Positions 24,301 through 35,111 of a DNA stretch of 64,000 nt are shown in pieces; the first letter of the stretch is position 1; each line of letters starts with the position of its first letter. Both the position numbers and the translations under genes were made by a program. The notes under the pieces were generated by a model, which searched no databases, had not been told where the DNA came from, and was given only the letters and a program-made list of their open reading frames with translations. Source of the DNA: Haliotis asinina (taxonomy: Eukaryota; Mollusca; Gastropoda; Lepetellida; Haliotidae); the NCBI RefSeq assembly GCF_037392515.1, contig NC_090288.1, forward strand, positions 10,895,969-10,959,968, written 5' to 3'.

Positions 24301-26535
24301 GTTTGTTCATCGCTCCAACAAGTAATGGCAATAAACTATTTTCTTATTTAAATGGTTTAAAAGTCAAGCAAATGCAATTATATAACCAACAAATATTCTC
24401 AAAACTATTAGTGTATAATATATATATAGGAGATACAAATGTTATTTATATTTTGAAGTCAAGGTCTACCATGACCGGTAGCAACAGACAGACTGTGTTG
24501 AACCTTGAGGTGATTCTTTATTGCAGTTTTTAACAAAGGCATTCAGAGCTTAGGAAAATAAAATGATGTCTAGATAATGTGAGGGCATGACATGGTACTG
24601 TCGGTGATAATAAAAAACAGTAGAAATTTCTTAACACATAATGCCCATATAAGACATCCCCAACTATTTAACGGCATTGGTATTCATATTGGTCCATTAC
24701 TACACACTTTGAGAGCCAGGATCCGATGAACTTCTCAGACAGTCCTTGTGAGTAGACGTCAGCAGTGTCAAGAAAGTTGCCTCCCCACTCGACATAGCGG
24801 TCAAGCACCTGGTGGGAGTATTCTTCCGTGGCCTGACCAGGTAGCTTAGCCTGTGACACAAAGTGAGTGAGGTGAGTACAATATAAAGTTGCTTTCAACA
24901 GTATTTTACTTCCAGAATAGCATATAAATATGCAGGCACACATTACATACTTACTTCTGCTGTAGCTATGCATTGAATTAGTGACTTATCCCACTTGGTA
25001 CCCATTTTCTGTTGGGTGAACAGAGGTAATTTTCAACAAATTCACTTGAATAAGGTGAGACCACATGTATCAAATGTGCTTCATTGTAGGGCAGGAAGAA
25101 ATTCTAAAGAAACACGCTACAAAGGACTCTCAGTGACCAACATTGCTTGCAACATGGTCCTAATAATGACCTAGCTAAGATTAATAATGGTGTCTGACGA
25201 GCGAGAAATAATGGCATGTAAAAAAAATACCTTGTGGCGTCTGATTATTTATAAAACAAGTTAGAAACCAAGCCCTTGCCAAGACAAATGTGCAGTTCAG
25301 AAACTGAAACACATTATATAAATCTCAGTTCAAAAAGGGACACACTGCACATAGCTTATCTGACAGGGTCAAATATATTTCTCCATTTTGGTGTTCAGAT
25401 TCTACAGGATATGCCCACATTGTTTCAATAGTACCTCATGGCATACTTGCACAATGATACACAAAATCTCAATTAAAAAATATAAAGTTCTTTGTTGCAA
25501 ATGTTTATTCACATTAATCACAAAATACTGTCTGAAATTATAACATAAACGTTATAAGTGATATAGAACCTCTTAATGTCCCATTGGAGGTGTTGTCACA
25601 CATTTTGAAAAGTTATGTTTGTATTTTTATTTCATTAAAAATAATTACAACTTTTAACACTATGAACAAGTCAAGCTATAAACATCATGTTTCAAGATGC
25701 ATTGTGTGGGGCAAGTCCATTCAGGCAGTAATGGTTTAGTAAATGTTAAAGGGTAAAAAGAAACCAGCAGATTGACAAACGAAGGCCATACCACAAGTTC
25801 ACTTGAACCTTGCTCTGGGTGATATAAGCATGTCAGCAAAATATTAGAAGAAGGTTAAGCAAAGCCCTGTGTGGGGTCATAGATTAACACCACTAGCTAT
25901 GTTGTAAAGGTGAATAGGTAGAATGATATAGGTTGTGTGTCCACTAGGATAGGCTATTGACCCTGTGATGAGATTCACCTCCCTGGCCAAAATATGGGTT
26001 GTCATGCTTACATCTTTCAAATGGGGTGCCAGTCAAATCGCCCCAGCACATTTGGTCAAAATGCCCCAGATTTTTGGTCAGATCGCCCCATGTTTGGCCA
26101 AATCGTCCCAAGGGGGTAGTCAAAATGCCCCAATTTACTTAATAGCGTTTAATATAAGCCATAAATGCATAGTATTTGTCAACTTCCGTATAAAATTCTT
26201 CAGATAATATTATGTAGAAATATTTCTGATAAATTTTATGTTAGTAAACTGATAAGATCAAAAGCAATATGTGTAGACCGCGCTGTAAAAACAGTTGTTT
26301 GGTAAAGAATCACCAGAATAAACTAATGGTTTGTAGAATATGTTTAATGGAAAAGCTGTAAATTTATGCATAGTTTTTCTGTTTGTGTTTCTCCAGAGTA
26401 CTGCAGCAGCCTAGCTCCCCGACTTACCCCCGAATCGCCAAACGTCATCGTCCCGAGGCACAAGTTTGCCACCTTCAGTCCAGACTTTCCTAAGAACTTG
26501 TAAGGTAATTTACTCTCCTCTGGTACAGCTGTCAT
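15360..26535 (-). CDS. AKR gene A: NADPH-dependent aldo/keto reductase, 8 exons
   Basis: Exons in transcript order: 26535-26428, 24850-24708, 23816-23675, 22907-22734, 21927-21830, 19810-19635, 18512-18373, 15482-15360. Lengths are 108, 143, 142, 174, 98, 176, 140 and 123 nt. All boundaries are GT-AG, phases match, and the frame is intact for 367 aa. The start [12 protein letters not shown] is the conserved family start. The AKR catalytic tetrad is complete: Asp64 and Tyr69 in LDTADVY, Lys95 in ATKVRG, His133 in [13 protein letters not shown]-site residues lie in [15 protein letters not shown] near 301-315. The product should be a soluble (alpha/beta)8-barrel reductase of carbonyl compounds, closest in feel to YajO/Kv-beta-type AKRs; the substrate is unknown. 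Introns 5, 6 and 7 are enlarged by 33-, 42- and 66-bp minisatellites, the last seeded by exon 7's own donor. The gene is divergent from B, and its intron 5 is nearly identical to that of D. Confidence 0.9.
15690..16110 (-). repeat. Older 65-bp sub-array of the exon 7 donor repeat (gene A, intron 7)
   Basis: About six units with a 65-bp period (GCCACCAG anchors 65 bp apart, for example 15841, 15906, 15971). Each is a diverged copy of the 66-bp unit to its right. The lost base breaks the reading frame, yet most units keep the donor-like reverse of AGAGGTAAGTCT. Confidence 0.85.
16190..18372 (-). repeat. 66-bp minisatellite seeded by the exon 7 splice donor (gene A)
   Basis: About 33 tandem units directly adjoin exon 7 (18512-18373). 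Each unit repeats the last ~56 nt of the exon plus ~10 nt of intron and ends in GAGGAG|GTGAGT or GTAAGT on the minus strand. 66 bp is 22 codons, so a unit reads [22 protein letters not shown]. The frame closes after the second unit because one unit near 18290-18300 is a base short. A higher-order period of 858 bp (13 units) is visible: a distinctive CTCACAGG variant unit at 16821 recurs at 17679. The long open frame on the + strand is an antisense artefact of the unit length. Confidence 0.93.
18735..18890 (+). mobile_element. Second SINE-like repeat, 5'-truncated (gene A intron 6)
   Basis: It starts at the GGGTGGTCAG segment and runs through CACATGTCATC, GATCACTGGATTGTCTGGTC and the ACTCACTCAC tail. 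Confidence 0.6.
19208..19553. repeat. 42-bp minisatellite in gene A intron 6
   Basis: About eight units containing CTACCAGGTTTTACAGAATG and a GTCTACTTAATCAG segment. Looser, older copies of a CTACC/TGTCTAC motif extend left to about 18900. The unit is divisible by three, hence spurious open frames. Confidence 0.85.
20236..20400 (+). mobile_element. Second SINE-like repeat abutting a minisatellite (gene A intron 5)
   Basis: Segments GGTGGTCAGGCTCG, ATCACTGGATTGTCTGGTCT and CCAGACCACAGCCATATAG are present. The usual ACTC tail is replaced by the start of the 33-bp array. Confidence 0.55.
20401..21540. repeat. 33-bp minisatellite in gene A intron 5
   Basis: About 34 units with core GACTACTAGACCAACACAAC and a CTCATTCACCCA segment. 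A few units carry a 5-bp GACCA insertion (near 20822, 21157, 21226), which interrupts otherwise open frames. Not coding. Confidence 0.9.
21995..22130 (-). mobile_element. tRNA-derived SINE, reversed (gene A intron 4)
   Basis: Reversed body and tail (TTTAGTTTTATGCTGCTTAT, CACACATTGTACCAATGTGA) and a reversed A-box region (CTTTACCCACTAGGCTACCG). Confidence 0.5.
26030..26125. repeat. Short degenerate repeat in gene A intron 1
   Basis: About five copies of a 17-25 bp phrase of the form GGTCAAAATGCCCCA or GGTCAAATCGCCCCA in tandem. The origin is unknown. Confidence 0.6.
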
Positions 26536-26844
26536 CTTGAGTAGATGTTCGTAACGTCTTTTCTCAACGGTGGACGACTTGTCTCGGGAACGGGGTTAAC
26601 CCCACAAAGGGGGGGCAACTCTATCCAACATGATTTTCCATTTTTCCTGGCCAAGCTTTTGTAAAAAAATTGATGTTCGAATCAAGTTTTCATTTTTAAA
26701 ACCCTTTCATTAAAAATATCGGTGTTTTGGAGTAATAGATTTGTTATATTTGAGTTGGAAAAGGTATTAATGGTTTCCACTGCTTAAATAATTTTGAAAC
26801 TATTTCTCGTTCAAAGAAGTCAAAACTTCCACAAAGATCAAGAC

Positions 26845-27060
26845 TGACATACTTTATGGATAACAATTTCTTTATTATAGTATAGTAATATAGTGTGACG
26901 TTTCGGTACAGATTCTAGCACCGTTGTTAAGCAGGAATGTAACATTACAGTGGTGGCAAAATATATATAATGAGGCTAACAAAGACAACAAGAAAACAAG
27001 GTAATTAACACAATAGGGTGGGGAATGAGGTGATGTTTATACAGCTGATGGTATACAATT
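26845..27060 (-). mobile_element. Penelope-like retroelement, terminal fragment
   Basis: The stretch ACTTTATGGATAACAATTTC, then GTGACGTTTCGGTACAG, then AGACAACAAGAAAACAAGG and GATGTTTATACAG corresponds in order to the end of the Penelope-like piece at about 59440-59640. Read on the minus strand it contains a hairpin followed by GAAAC, as in the hammerhead ribozyme motifs reported for Penelope-like terminal repeats; the rest of the core is not well kept. A degraded fossil. Confidence 0.5.
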
Positions 27061-27129
27061 AAGTGATCACGTGCCACCCATGTTGCTCTGTTGCGGACTC
27101 TGAGACTATATTCCTGGATGCACACATAG

Positions 27130-27790
27130 TAACAGGAGCGAAAACGGTTACAATGTGAGGAGTTACGTCCCTTTGCCGCGTTGACGCAATAACACCGGCG
27201 TTGTGCCAGTGGTGGAGTGAATTACAATTTTGGGGGGATAGATCAGATCTGAAGGAGGCAAACGTCTCACGAGGGTGTACTTCTGTCTCCATGTTTTACT
27301 GTATTTATTTGTTTTATGGTTTATGTCACCTGACTCACTGACACTAAGTTGAAGCGTTAAAGTAATAAAACGAAGATGACGATGATAATGACGATGTTGA
27401 TATTGATGACGACGACAATGGTAATGACAGTGATGATGAAGATGACGACGATGATGACGACAACGACGATGATGATCATGATGATGATGATGCCGACGAG
27501 CGACAACGATGGTTACAACGATGATGATAGTGTAAAAGTTCGAGATACAATCTTGAACGGCCCCGCAGTAACCTGATACGAGATATATCTCCTCGAACTG
27601 TAACCATATCAGTATGAATGAACGTGACCCGTGTCACTCTCAGTCTGAGCAGTCATGTGACAAATGAAGTTGGCTACTTTGACGTCATCGCCTCGCCTTA
27701 AACCGGCGGCGCACGCCTAAGCAGCATGGACGTTTTCTCTTTAAAGTGCGTGCAAAGTGAATGCGTTGATAAGATATGAGTTGTTTTCTT
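27130..27790 (+). repeat. Segmental duplication, left copy (upstream of AKR B)
   Basis: Matches 34320-35040 in the same order: GAGGAGTTACGTCCC, a GCAATAACAC segment, TTTATGGTTTATGTCACCTG, TTAAGTTGAAGCGT, a GAT-rich tract (27367-27530), GATACAATCTTGAACGG, CATATCAGTATGAATGAACG and GACGTCATCGCCTC. It marks the duplication of the upstream region of an AKR gene. Confidence 0.75.
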
Positions 27791-27837
27791 TGTTGGTTTC
27801 TTTATGCTGATTGTCCGGCAATGTAGCGTCTATAAAT

Positions 27838-27945
27838 GACCTAACCCGGACCAGACAATCCAGTGTTTGACATAATGAACGTCGATCTTCTCGGTATCAG
27901 GTGACACGCATCAGTCAAGGCACCCTCTTACGAGGACAGGTCTCT
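27838..27945 (-). mobile_element. Partial second SINE-like repeat
   Basis: Reversed CCGGACCAGACAATCCAGTG with a following GATCxTC segment. The counterpart at 35112-35200 sits at the matching place of the segmental duplication, so this insertion predates the duplication. Confidence 0.45.
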
Positions 27946-28023
27946 GTGAATCAATTTTAATCTTGTTCTTCATGGTGGTGAAATTGTGTGCACTTTCATA
28001 CACAGGGCAGCAGAAACATAAAC

Positions 28024-28147
28024 ATACTGAACAACAAAAGAAACGCAAGTTTAGGAAAAATAATATTTCATAAAAGGAAGCATTGTTATGTTTTTATTCT
28101 AAATCTTGACAAAAGATGATTTGCGTTTCTTTTGCTGTTCAGTATAA
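28024..28147. mobile_element. Small element with 25-bp terminal inverted repeats
   Basis: ATACTGAACAACAAAAGAAA then CGCAA at the left end is mirrored by TTGCG then TTTCTTTTGCTGTTCAGTAT at the right end (one mismatch in 25). The interior is about 70 bp, AT-rich and non-coding. It looks like a MITE; the family is not determined. Confidence 0.65.
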
Positions 28148-28394
28148 CTTAACAAGTAAGAACAAAGATGTAATTTGTACGTGTGCATGTATGCATGTAG
28201 GGTCTCAGTGTTTCCAGGTGCCATTACAGGTCGTGTATAAGTATTCACGTCCAGCTCCGGGTATTGGTGACAACATTTGATGCAAATGGGCAAGAATATG
28301 GTGCTGTACTTTGAACTGAACTGTTACTGAATGCAGTGTCACCAAACAAGCCTGAATAAAACTTGGTCATACGATGCTATATCACGCTATGTAC

Positions 28395-28480
28395 GTTTAC
28401 CTCCCTTTGCCCCCAGTCGATCACGATATAAACACGAGTGTCAATCCACTGTCGTCGTCATTACTTGCCCAGCAACAAAG
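28395..28480 (+). promoter_or_regulatory. Conserved core promoter block of the AKR family (gene B copy)
   Basis: TTACCTCCCTTTG, then GATATAAACACGAGTGTCAA (TATA box at 28427-28432), then GTCGTCGTCATTACTTGCCC, directly before the ATG at 28481. Recognisably the same order stands before the start of D (about 40790-40862, GATAAAAC variant), before E (61192-61270, minus, GATATAAC) and before the vanished start of C (about 35583-35677, GATATGAAC). Confidence 0.55.
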
Positions 28481-31400
28481 ATGGCAGCTGTGCCAGAGGA
28501 GAACAAGCTTTCTTATAACTTCTTGGGGAGGTCTGGACTGAAGGTGGCTAACATATGTCTTGGCACGATGACTTTTGGGGATTCAGGGGTAAGTGATGAA
28601 TGTTGACACGAATGGCAGTGAGTGAGACCTCTGTTCTGAGGGTCTTAATATATGTGCTCTGTCACATGATGAATGGCCTGTATTTACTCACCATCTTGGA
28701 CTGTCGCCATTGTGGCAGCCCCTCCACAATTTCAGTCCAACCAGTTTATTTGTATATTTATTTATCCTATCGTCTTTTTCAAATGATGTTTATTTGCTCC
28801 TGCAGCATACGATCATTCGTTCTTTCTTCGAAACGTTTACTTTTCCCACTGTAGTATGAATATACTTTCGTTCGCAATATCTGTAATGCACACATTATTT
28901 CAAATTGATTTTTTAAAAAGGGAACATTTTAAAAATTTTGTCTTTCACTTCGACTATTTTTGTCTTTCGTTGAATTCTTGCTCGTGAATCAAAATTACAA
29001 TTATTCTAGCTCTTTTTTCGATTATATTTTCCGTATTTCAAAATACCGAAATTTCAATCATATTTTCAATTATGTAAAAAATGCAGTAATTTTGTCGTCA
29101 ATTAAACTATTTTCTTTCAATTTCAAATTATGAAAGTGAACTTGAACTAACGAGAACATAATTAGTATTATGATAAATTAATCGGAATAATGGTAAGAAA
29201 ACCTCGGCAATTTGAAGCTAAATAAACAAATAATTAAAATAACAACTTTCGATGTAACAATGAACGTGTTTCACCTATGTGGCGCCTTAAGGATTTTGCA
29301 TGAACGTATTTGATCTGTCGCCATGTTACAGGTCAAGCGACCCGGTCAGGCCACAGAGGAGTACTCCCACCAGGTGCTTGACCGCTACGTCCAGTGGGGA
29401 GGCAACTTCCTCGACACCGCTGATGTCTATTCGCAAGGACTGTCCGAGAAGTTCATTGGATCCTGGCTGTCAAAGTATGTTATAATCGATTAGCAGTGCG
29501 AGGCACTGGGGTACACCAACTGTAAATGGAGTAGCGTGTGCAGGGAATACCTGTACCTTTGAACTTCTAGAATCTGCTGGATCTGACGAAGGCTGTTGTT
29601 GTACTGGATACTGGAGTGAGTGAGTAAATGAGTGAGTGAGAGTCTATTTGAATAATGCTCCAGTTGTATCAGGTAGCACTATTTTGAGGTAAGAGAAAGT
29701 CCTCAGTAAGGTGATTGGTAGCTTCAGTTTTAAATATACAGAGTCAATACAGACGTATAAGCATTTTTGACTATCAACAGAAATAGATTTAATTTGTAGC
29801 AAGGTGCAAAAAGGCTGTGAAACTCGTATGAATGGACAGGTGTTCGTTACCATGGTAAGCATGTCCTGCCCAGTAGGTTGTACCCGCAATCTGCAGAATT
29901 TGCAAGTATTAGAAGGCCGATACCACACAACATTATTTCTGCTCTGGAAAAACTTGTATACAAACCAGACAAACAAGTGATTGATGAATGAGAAAGTCCA
30001 GTTGTTAAATTGGGATTACGACTAACATGCAGTCGTTCCGAGATATATTTGGAATGTGTAAAAGAAAAACGTTTTGGAAATAGATGAGTCTATGACCACT
30101 CTTTCTTTGTATTTTTGGTCCTAGAGCTTAATGTATTTCTTTAATGTATAATGTATATCTTTTATTAATGCAGACAGTCACGTGAGCAGTTCGTTGTAGC
30201 CACTAAGGTCAGGGGTAACTCGGCGGTTGGTGTCGGACTCAGTCGTCGCCATATTGTCAACAGTATCGAGAGGAGTCTTGAGAGGCTTCAGACGGACTAC
30301 GTGGATCTGTACCAGGTGAGTACTGACTGTAGTGTGTGGACCTGTACCAGACCTCTGTGAGGATCTCTTCCGGAATAGTATAGGTGTACTGCCTGGAGTG
30401 GAACCAGGTTTACCTCACGCTTTTCTCGAATCCAAACCCACGATAACGAGGCAATGGCACCATTCCTAAGTGCGTGGAATATTGTCACATCTTCCAGATG
30501 CACCTTTGGGATGATGGTACTCCTATTGAAGAAACACTACGCGCATTTGATGACCTGGTTCGATGTGGGAAGGTGCGCTACATCGGTGCCAGCAACGTGG
30601 TGGGCTGGCAGCTACAGAAGATAGTCTGTACATCGGAGAAGCTTGGCCTGAACCCCTTTATCAGCTTACAGGTAGGACATTGTTTCATGAACCGACTTGC
30701 TCAAATACAGATCGACTTACAGCTGGGACCCCGTCATCAGCCATCAGGTATTACGTGATATCTTGAAACAGTTTATACATTTTTAACCTGAAAATTATTG
30801 TCGTAATTGTTTTCAGCAACAGTACAGCTTAGCGTGTCGGGAGACAGAGTTCGAACCCCTACAGGTGTGCAAGACGGAGGGATTGGGTGTGTTGCCTTGG
30901 AGCCCTCTCAAGGGGTGAGTTGTAACTGGTGGACTGATTTAAGAGGCAAGCAATAAGGAAGAGTATTTACTGAAACATACAAAGTACAGATTTTTCAGAG
31001 GCGGAGTAATGTACCAAGGCACTCTCTTATGGCGGTAGGGTAGCCCGGTGGTTCACTCCTCAGTCCGGGTCCGATTCCCTACATTGGTACAAAATCCATG
31101 TCCGGTGTTCACTCCAGTGATATTGCAAGAATACTGATAAAAGCTGTGTAAATCCCAACTCACTCTTAACTGTTCGGTAGCAATGTCTTAGAGCCAGATA
31201 GGTGTCTTGTAAATACCTCAACAGTTTAATAAAAGTGGTTAGGAAATGTCTCATTCGTTTGTTGGTCGCATGCAGAAGGTCCTTGAAGAATGTAGTTGTA
31301 ATGTCCTAAAGATCTCTCAGCAGTAATGGCGTCCTTTAGATGTGACCCATAAAGGTCCGTGGTAGAATAGGCCCCTAGCAACCCATGCTTGCCATAAAAG

Positions 31401-33073
31401 GTGATTCTGATTGTCGTAAGAGGAGATTAACGGGATCGGGTGGCCAGACTCGCTGACTTGGATGACACATGTCATTGGTTCCCGGTTGCGCAGATCGATG
31501 CTCACTGGATCACTGGATTTGCTGGTCCAGACTCTATTATCTACAGGGATATTATTTAGGTGGAATATTGCAGAGTGCAGGGTAAAACTAAACTCACTCA
31601 CTCTTTTAGATGTTTCGCAAGGAGTGTCACCTGCGTATCGTTACGGGTGAGTTGACCTTGATATCGTGATATGGTACATTACTATTCTCATGCACATCTC
31701 ATTCTTATCTCTTTTCCGTTATTAGCTCAAGTAAAATGAAACAACCCTGCATCAATGTCGCCGGAAAGTGTATAATCAAACATCCTCTCGATGTCAGAAA
31801 GCGTATCCGATTGTTTACAAGAAGTCAGTACTATTGTGAATGTCTTATCGCTAATCTATTATACCACACGACTCACACAGAGGCCTGCTGTCTGGGAAGT
31901 ACACAAGAGACTCTCCACCGACAAGTGGGCGCCTGGGTTGGGTGAGAGAAGATGAGAAACGAGCAAGTCAGGCCATGCCAGACTGGAGCGCCCTGGAAGG
32001 GAATGATCAGATTTGGAACATCATTGATGCACTGCAGGACATCGCCAAGTCACATGGTAAGTAGAGCTGTAAGAGCGAATGCTGCTTGTGACGTAACAGT
32101 ACGGAATTTGACAGACAATATGGAGACCATTGTAGACACTGAGAGGAATCCGGTAAATGCTGTGACAAACTGAACAGGTATTAGTCCAAAACACAGACGA
32201 TAAAACCTTGTTGAGAAGACCAAGATTGAAATATGTGATAAGATTACACATATGACATTGTATGGCGTTTTTTCCTTAAGGTAAATCCATGGCCCAGGTG
32301 TCACTACGCTGGCTACTACAAAAGGATGTGGTTCCATCAGTGATCATCGGAGCTACATCCCTGGAACAGCTGGATGACAACTTGGGTGCAAGTAGTGGTT
32401 GGGCGCTGTCATCAGAGGAGGTGAGTTTGTGACTGACAGAGACTGGATGATATCTCAAGAGGAGGTAAGTCTGGCACAGCTGTTGAACAACATAGGTACA
32501 CCTAGATACTGGATGATATCTCCAGAGGTGGTAGGTCTGGCACAGCTGTTGAACAACATAAGTGTTGCTGGAGACTGGACGATATTTTCAGAGGAAGCAA
32601 ATCTGGCAAAGACGTTGGATAACATAGGTCCTAGAGACTGGACGATGTCATCAGAGAAGGTCAATCCATGTTAGATGACTGACAACGACCTGTTGTTTTT
32701 GAGTGGGTACAACCATCAGAGGAGGCGAGTCTTTGACATATATGACTGACTACGAGTGTTGTTTGTGGCCGTATGCTGTCTTCAGATGCCGATGTGACAG
32801 AAAGATTACAGCAAGGAAGCTACTCAGGTTATTTCCCTGGGCCCTATGACGTGATCGTAATTTTACCACTACATAAGGCATCAGGCAATATCAAATCACA
32901 AGATGATTTTTGTTTGTCATACAAATTATCAAGTTCACCATGCTTTTCAGATGGCACGACTGGACGAAGTGTCTCAACCCAGAATACCGTATCCATATGA
33001 AATGATTTGGAGACTCAACAGGTCTCGGCGCAATCCCTACCAGTCATCATACTTCGTCTCCAACTCAGACTGA
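28481..33073 (+). CDS. AKR gene B: NADPH-dependent aldo/keto reductase, 8 exons
   Basis: Exons 28481-28588, 29332-29474, 30174-30315, 30498-30671, 30817-30914, 31881-32056, 32281-32420 and 32951-33073 give an unbroken 367-aa frame; lengths are identical to A, D and E. Starts [20 protein letters not shown]. Catalytic tetrad Asp64, Tyr69, Lys95 and His133 is present, as is the barrel-core run [17 protein letters not shown] and the cofactor segment [15 protein letters not shown] at 301-315. The C-terminal exon encodes [20 protein letters not shown] and ends SNSD. A cytosolic reductase by family; the substrate is unknown. B is the most compact copy (4.6 kb): exon 3's donor has one extra 35-bp unit and exon 7's donor only a few decayed 66-bp units. 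Introns 2, 3 and 7 are close to those of E (inverted). Poly(A) candidate at 33376-33381. Confidence 0.92.
30316..30350 (+). repeat. Single extra copy of the exon 3 donor unit (gene B)
   Basis: After the real donor at 30316 there are 20 nt of intron and then the last 15 nt of exon 3 again with one change (GTGGACCTGTACCAG), followed by a non-donor (ACCTCT). It is the minimal state of the array that is expanded in C, D and E. Confidence 0.8.
31027..31165 (+). mobile_element. tRNA-derived SINE (gene B intron 5)
   Basis: Head GGTAGCCCGGTGGTTCACTC, B-box-like GGTCCGATTCCC, then the shared body (TCCGGTGTTCACTCCAGTGA) and a short CAACTCACTC tail. Confidence 0.6.
31352..31605 (+). mobile_element. Second SINE-like repeat, near full length (gene B intron 5)
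   Basis: Head GTGGTAGAATAGGCCCCTAG, then CATGCTTGCCATAAAAGG, GATTAACGGGATCGGGTGG, GACACATGTCATTGGTTCCC, and the AAACTAAACTCACTCACTC tail. Confidence 0.7.
32421..32700 (+). repeat. Decayed 66-bp exon 7 donor units (gene B intron 7)
   Basis: About four diverged units follow the exon 7 donor, recognisable by GAGGAGGTAAGTCTGGCACA, CAGCTGTTGAACAACATAG and GACTGGATGATATC. Only some keep a GT donor. Pairwise similarity looks far lower than in the arrays of A and D. Confidence 0.75.
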
Positions 33074-33794
33074 TCACAGCAAACTGCGAAGCTTAGAGCG
33101 TCCATCTGGTCTTTTACACGTATCATTGCACCTCAGAATATTATCTTAAATGTTACCTGCATACTTCATTGGGATATAAAATCAAATTCTCGCTGAGTGA
33201 CAGCACAAAGACTTTATTACTGGTACATATATTTGCACTATTTTCATTAAACTGACATATCACATATTACATTCTGTCGACGTGTATTTCGGCCATGTTG
33301 CCAAATTGTCTGTCTGTCGTATTAGTTTTCTTTCAACCAGCATGACAGATTTGTATCCTTTGGTGTGATTTCTGTAATAAAAAACAACCTTTTTCCCTTC
33401 TCATTGATTTCCTTATACTCACGACCTTTCGTCGTTTAAAGACTTTCTGTTGTTGCTTAATGCTTTATGCTTCCACAACATAATTCTATTTAACGTTATG
33501 TGTACAAAGGCTGTATGACAGCCTCTGAGCTTTCCTTCTTGTCGTTCCGGTAACCACGTATAGTGGACAGATAGCACATATTAAATAGTTCTGTCCATAC
33601 GTAACGGCTGCATTTGGAACAGAACCAGTGAGCATATTTCTGTTGTCATGAAAGTGTCAAGGTATATGTTGTTCATCTTAATGACAAAACTGACGGTCAT
33701 AAAGTCTACAATCTCAAGAGAAAGAGTGCTTACACGGCGCCTCATCCACATCACTCAGAGACATGTTCTAAGCGCATAACATATATACAGGTTC

Positions 33795-34262
33795 CGTGCT
33801 CAGGAAAGTTTACGTTCACAGATATTTCCTGAAGAGATGACTTTTGAGTTTGGACTTAAAGACTGGCAGTGATGGGGAGGTTTTAAGAACTGGTGGCAGA
33901 GCGTTACAGAGAGTGTCATCAGCATGACAAAAATGTATTTGTACGAAAGGCTTTTTGTTTCTACACAGGGACAACTAACCGATCTTTCAGATTTACGTCT
34001 GCAATAGGAAGGTGTAACTCCCGCAGCTAACGTTTTGAAAGATGGACAATGTTTTATTACATAATCCCAACAAAGCATAATAATACCTTTTTGAGGGTAT
34101 CAATGGAGGCAACATGTGTGCCAAACACAAAGACACGAGGATTCAACACAAAAGATGAAACAAACTTGATCGAGGGAAACAAATACCAGCGCCTTGAGCA
34201 TGCAATAGTTGCATGGATATGTGCGCTATATAAATATCCAATAATAAATAACAATATATAAT
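33795..34262 (+). mobile_element. Interspersed repeat with LINE/SINE-like tail
   Basis: The right end reads GCGCTATATAAATATCCAAT followed by AATAAATAACA, a tail I know from retroposons of many marine animals. The left part is unassigned. Family unknown. Confidence 0.35.
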
Positions 34263-34319
34263 AATTTTGTGTTAAAGTCCGTGGAACCGTTTGGGTCAGA
34301 GGTTAAGCAGCTTTCAACT

Positions 34320-34712
34320 GACAAGAACCAGTACACTATGAGGAGTTGCGCCCCTTAGTCGTGTTTATGCAATAACACGCTCGCCGTGGCAGCGGGAGTG
34401 TCCTAAAATGTCTTGGGTAGATCTGGTCTGAAGGTGGCCAATATGTTTCATTATGTGACATTTGGGGAACCATTCTAGCACCTCCTATCTGAGACTTTAC
34501 GAGTCACAGGCCTGGGATGGAAGGACCCAATTTTGTTTCCACGTTTTACGGTATGTACCTCTCTGGTTTATGTTACCTGAGACCCTGGCATTAAGTTGAA
34601 GCGTGTAAGTAGCAACGACGACGACGATGATGATGTTGATGATGATGATGTTATGGTGATGATGATGATGATGATGTTGTTGATGATGATGATGTGGTGG
34701 TGATGTTGTTGT

Positions 34713-34747
<35 letters not shown>

Positions 34748-35040
34748 GTGGTTGTGACGACGACGACGACGACGACGACGACAGATAGTGTAAAAGTTTG
34801 AGATACAATCTTAAGCGGTCCCGCAGTAACCTGATACGAGATAGGCCTCCTCGAACTGTATCCATATCAGTATGAATGAACGTGACCCGCGTCTGTCACT
34901 TGGAGCTGTCATGTGACTAATGAAATTGGCTACTCTGACGTCATCGCCTCACCTCAAGCCGGCGACACACATATTAATAGCATGGACGTTTTCTCTTTAA
35001 CGTACGCGCGACCTGAATGTGTTTGATAATGTTATTACAT
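34320..35040 (+). repeat. Segmental duplication, right copy (upstream of AKR pseudogene C)
   Basis: Partner of 27130-27790; the shared markers appear in the same order. The GAT-rich tract (34610-34790) differs in length and sequence between the copies. Its downstream neighbour is the C promoter block, mirroring the arrangement at B. Confidence 0.75.
34408..34470 (+). pseudogene. AKR exon-1-like scrap
   Basis: TCTTGGGTAGATCTGGTCTG then AAGGTGGCCAATATG and ACATTTGGGGAA match exon 1 over the [11 protein letters not shown]...TFGE stretch. No start, no donor and no following exon is tied to it. Confidence 0.6.
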
Positions 35041-35111
35041 GAGTTGTTTGTTTGTTGTTAACCGCCGCTGTCGGAGATATTTCCGGCTAAGTAACCCAGT
35101 TATGTAAATAA

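Larger units (their letters stand above)
26536..28480. promoter_or_regulatory. Divergent promoter region between AKR genes A and B
   Basis: A and B start 1.95 kb apart, head to head. The B side has TATAAA at 28427-28432, 49 bp before the ATG, inside a block (about 28395-28480) shared with the upstream regions of C, D and E. The A side lacks this block. The interval also holds a Penelope-like fragment (about 26845-27060), a GAT-rich tract (27367-27530) and a small inverted-repeat element (28024-28147), so any shared regulation of A and B is speculative. Confidence 0.45.

Noticed and set aside
31736-32173. Additional plus-strand frames near 31.7-32.2 kb as separate genes
   Set aside because: They overlap AKR exon 6 (31881-32056) in the wrong frames; exon lengths and phases in A, D and E confirm the AKR reading.
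34497-34865. A serine- and histidine-rich protein on the minus strand
   Set aside because: Driven by the GAT/GTT-rich simple repeat inside the segmental duplication; the other copy (27367-27530) has no equivalent frame.
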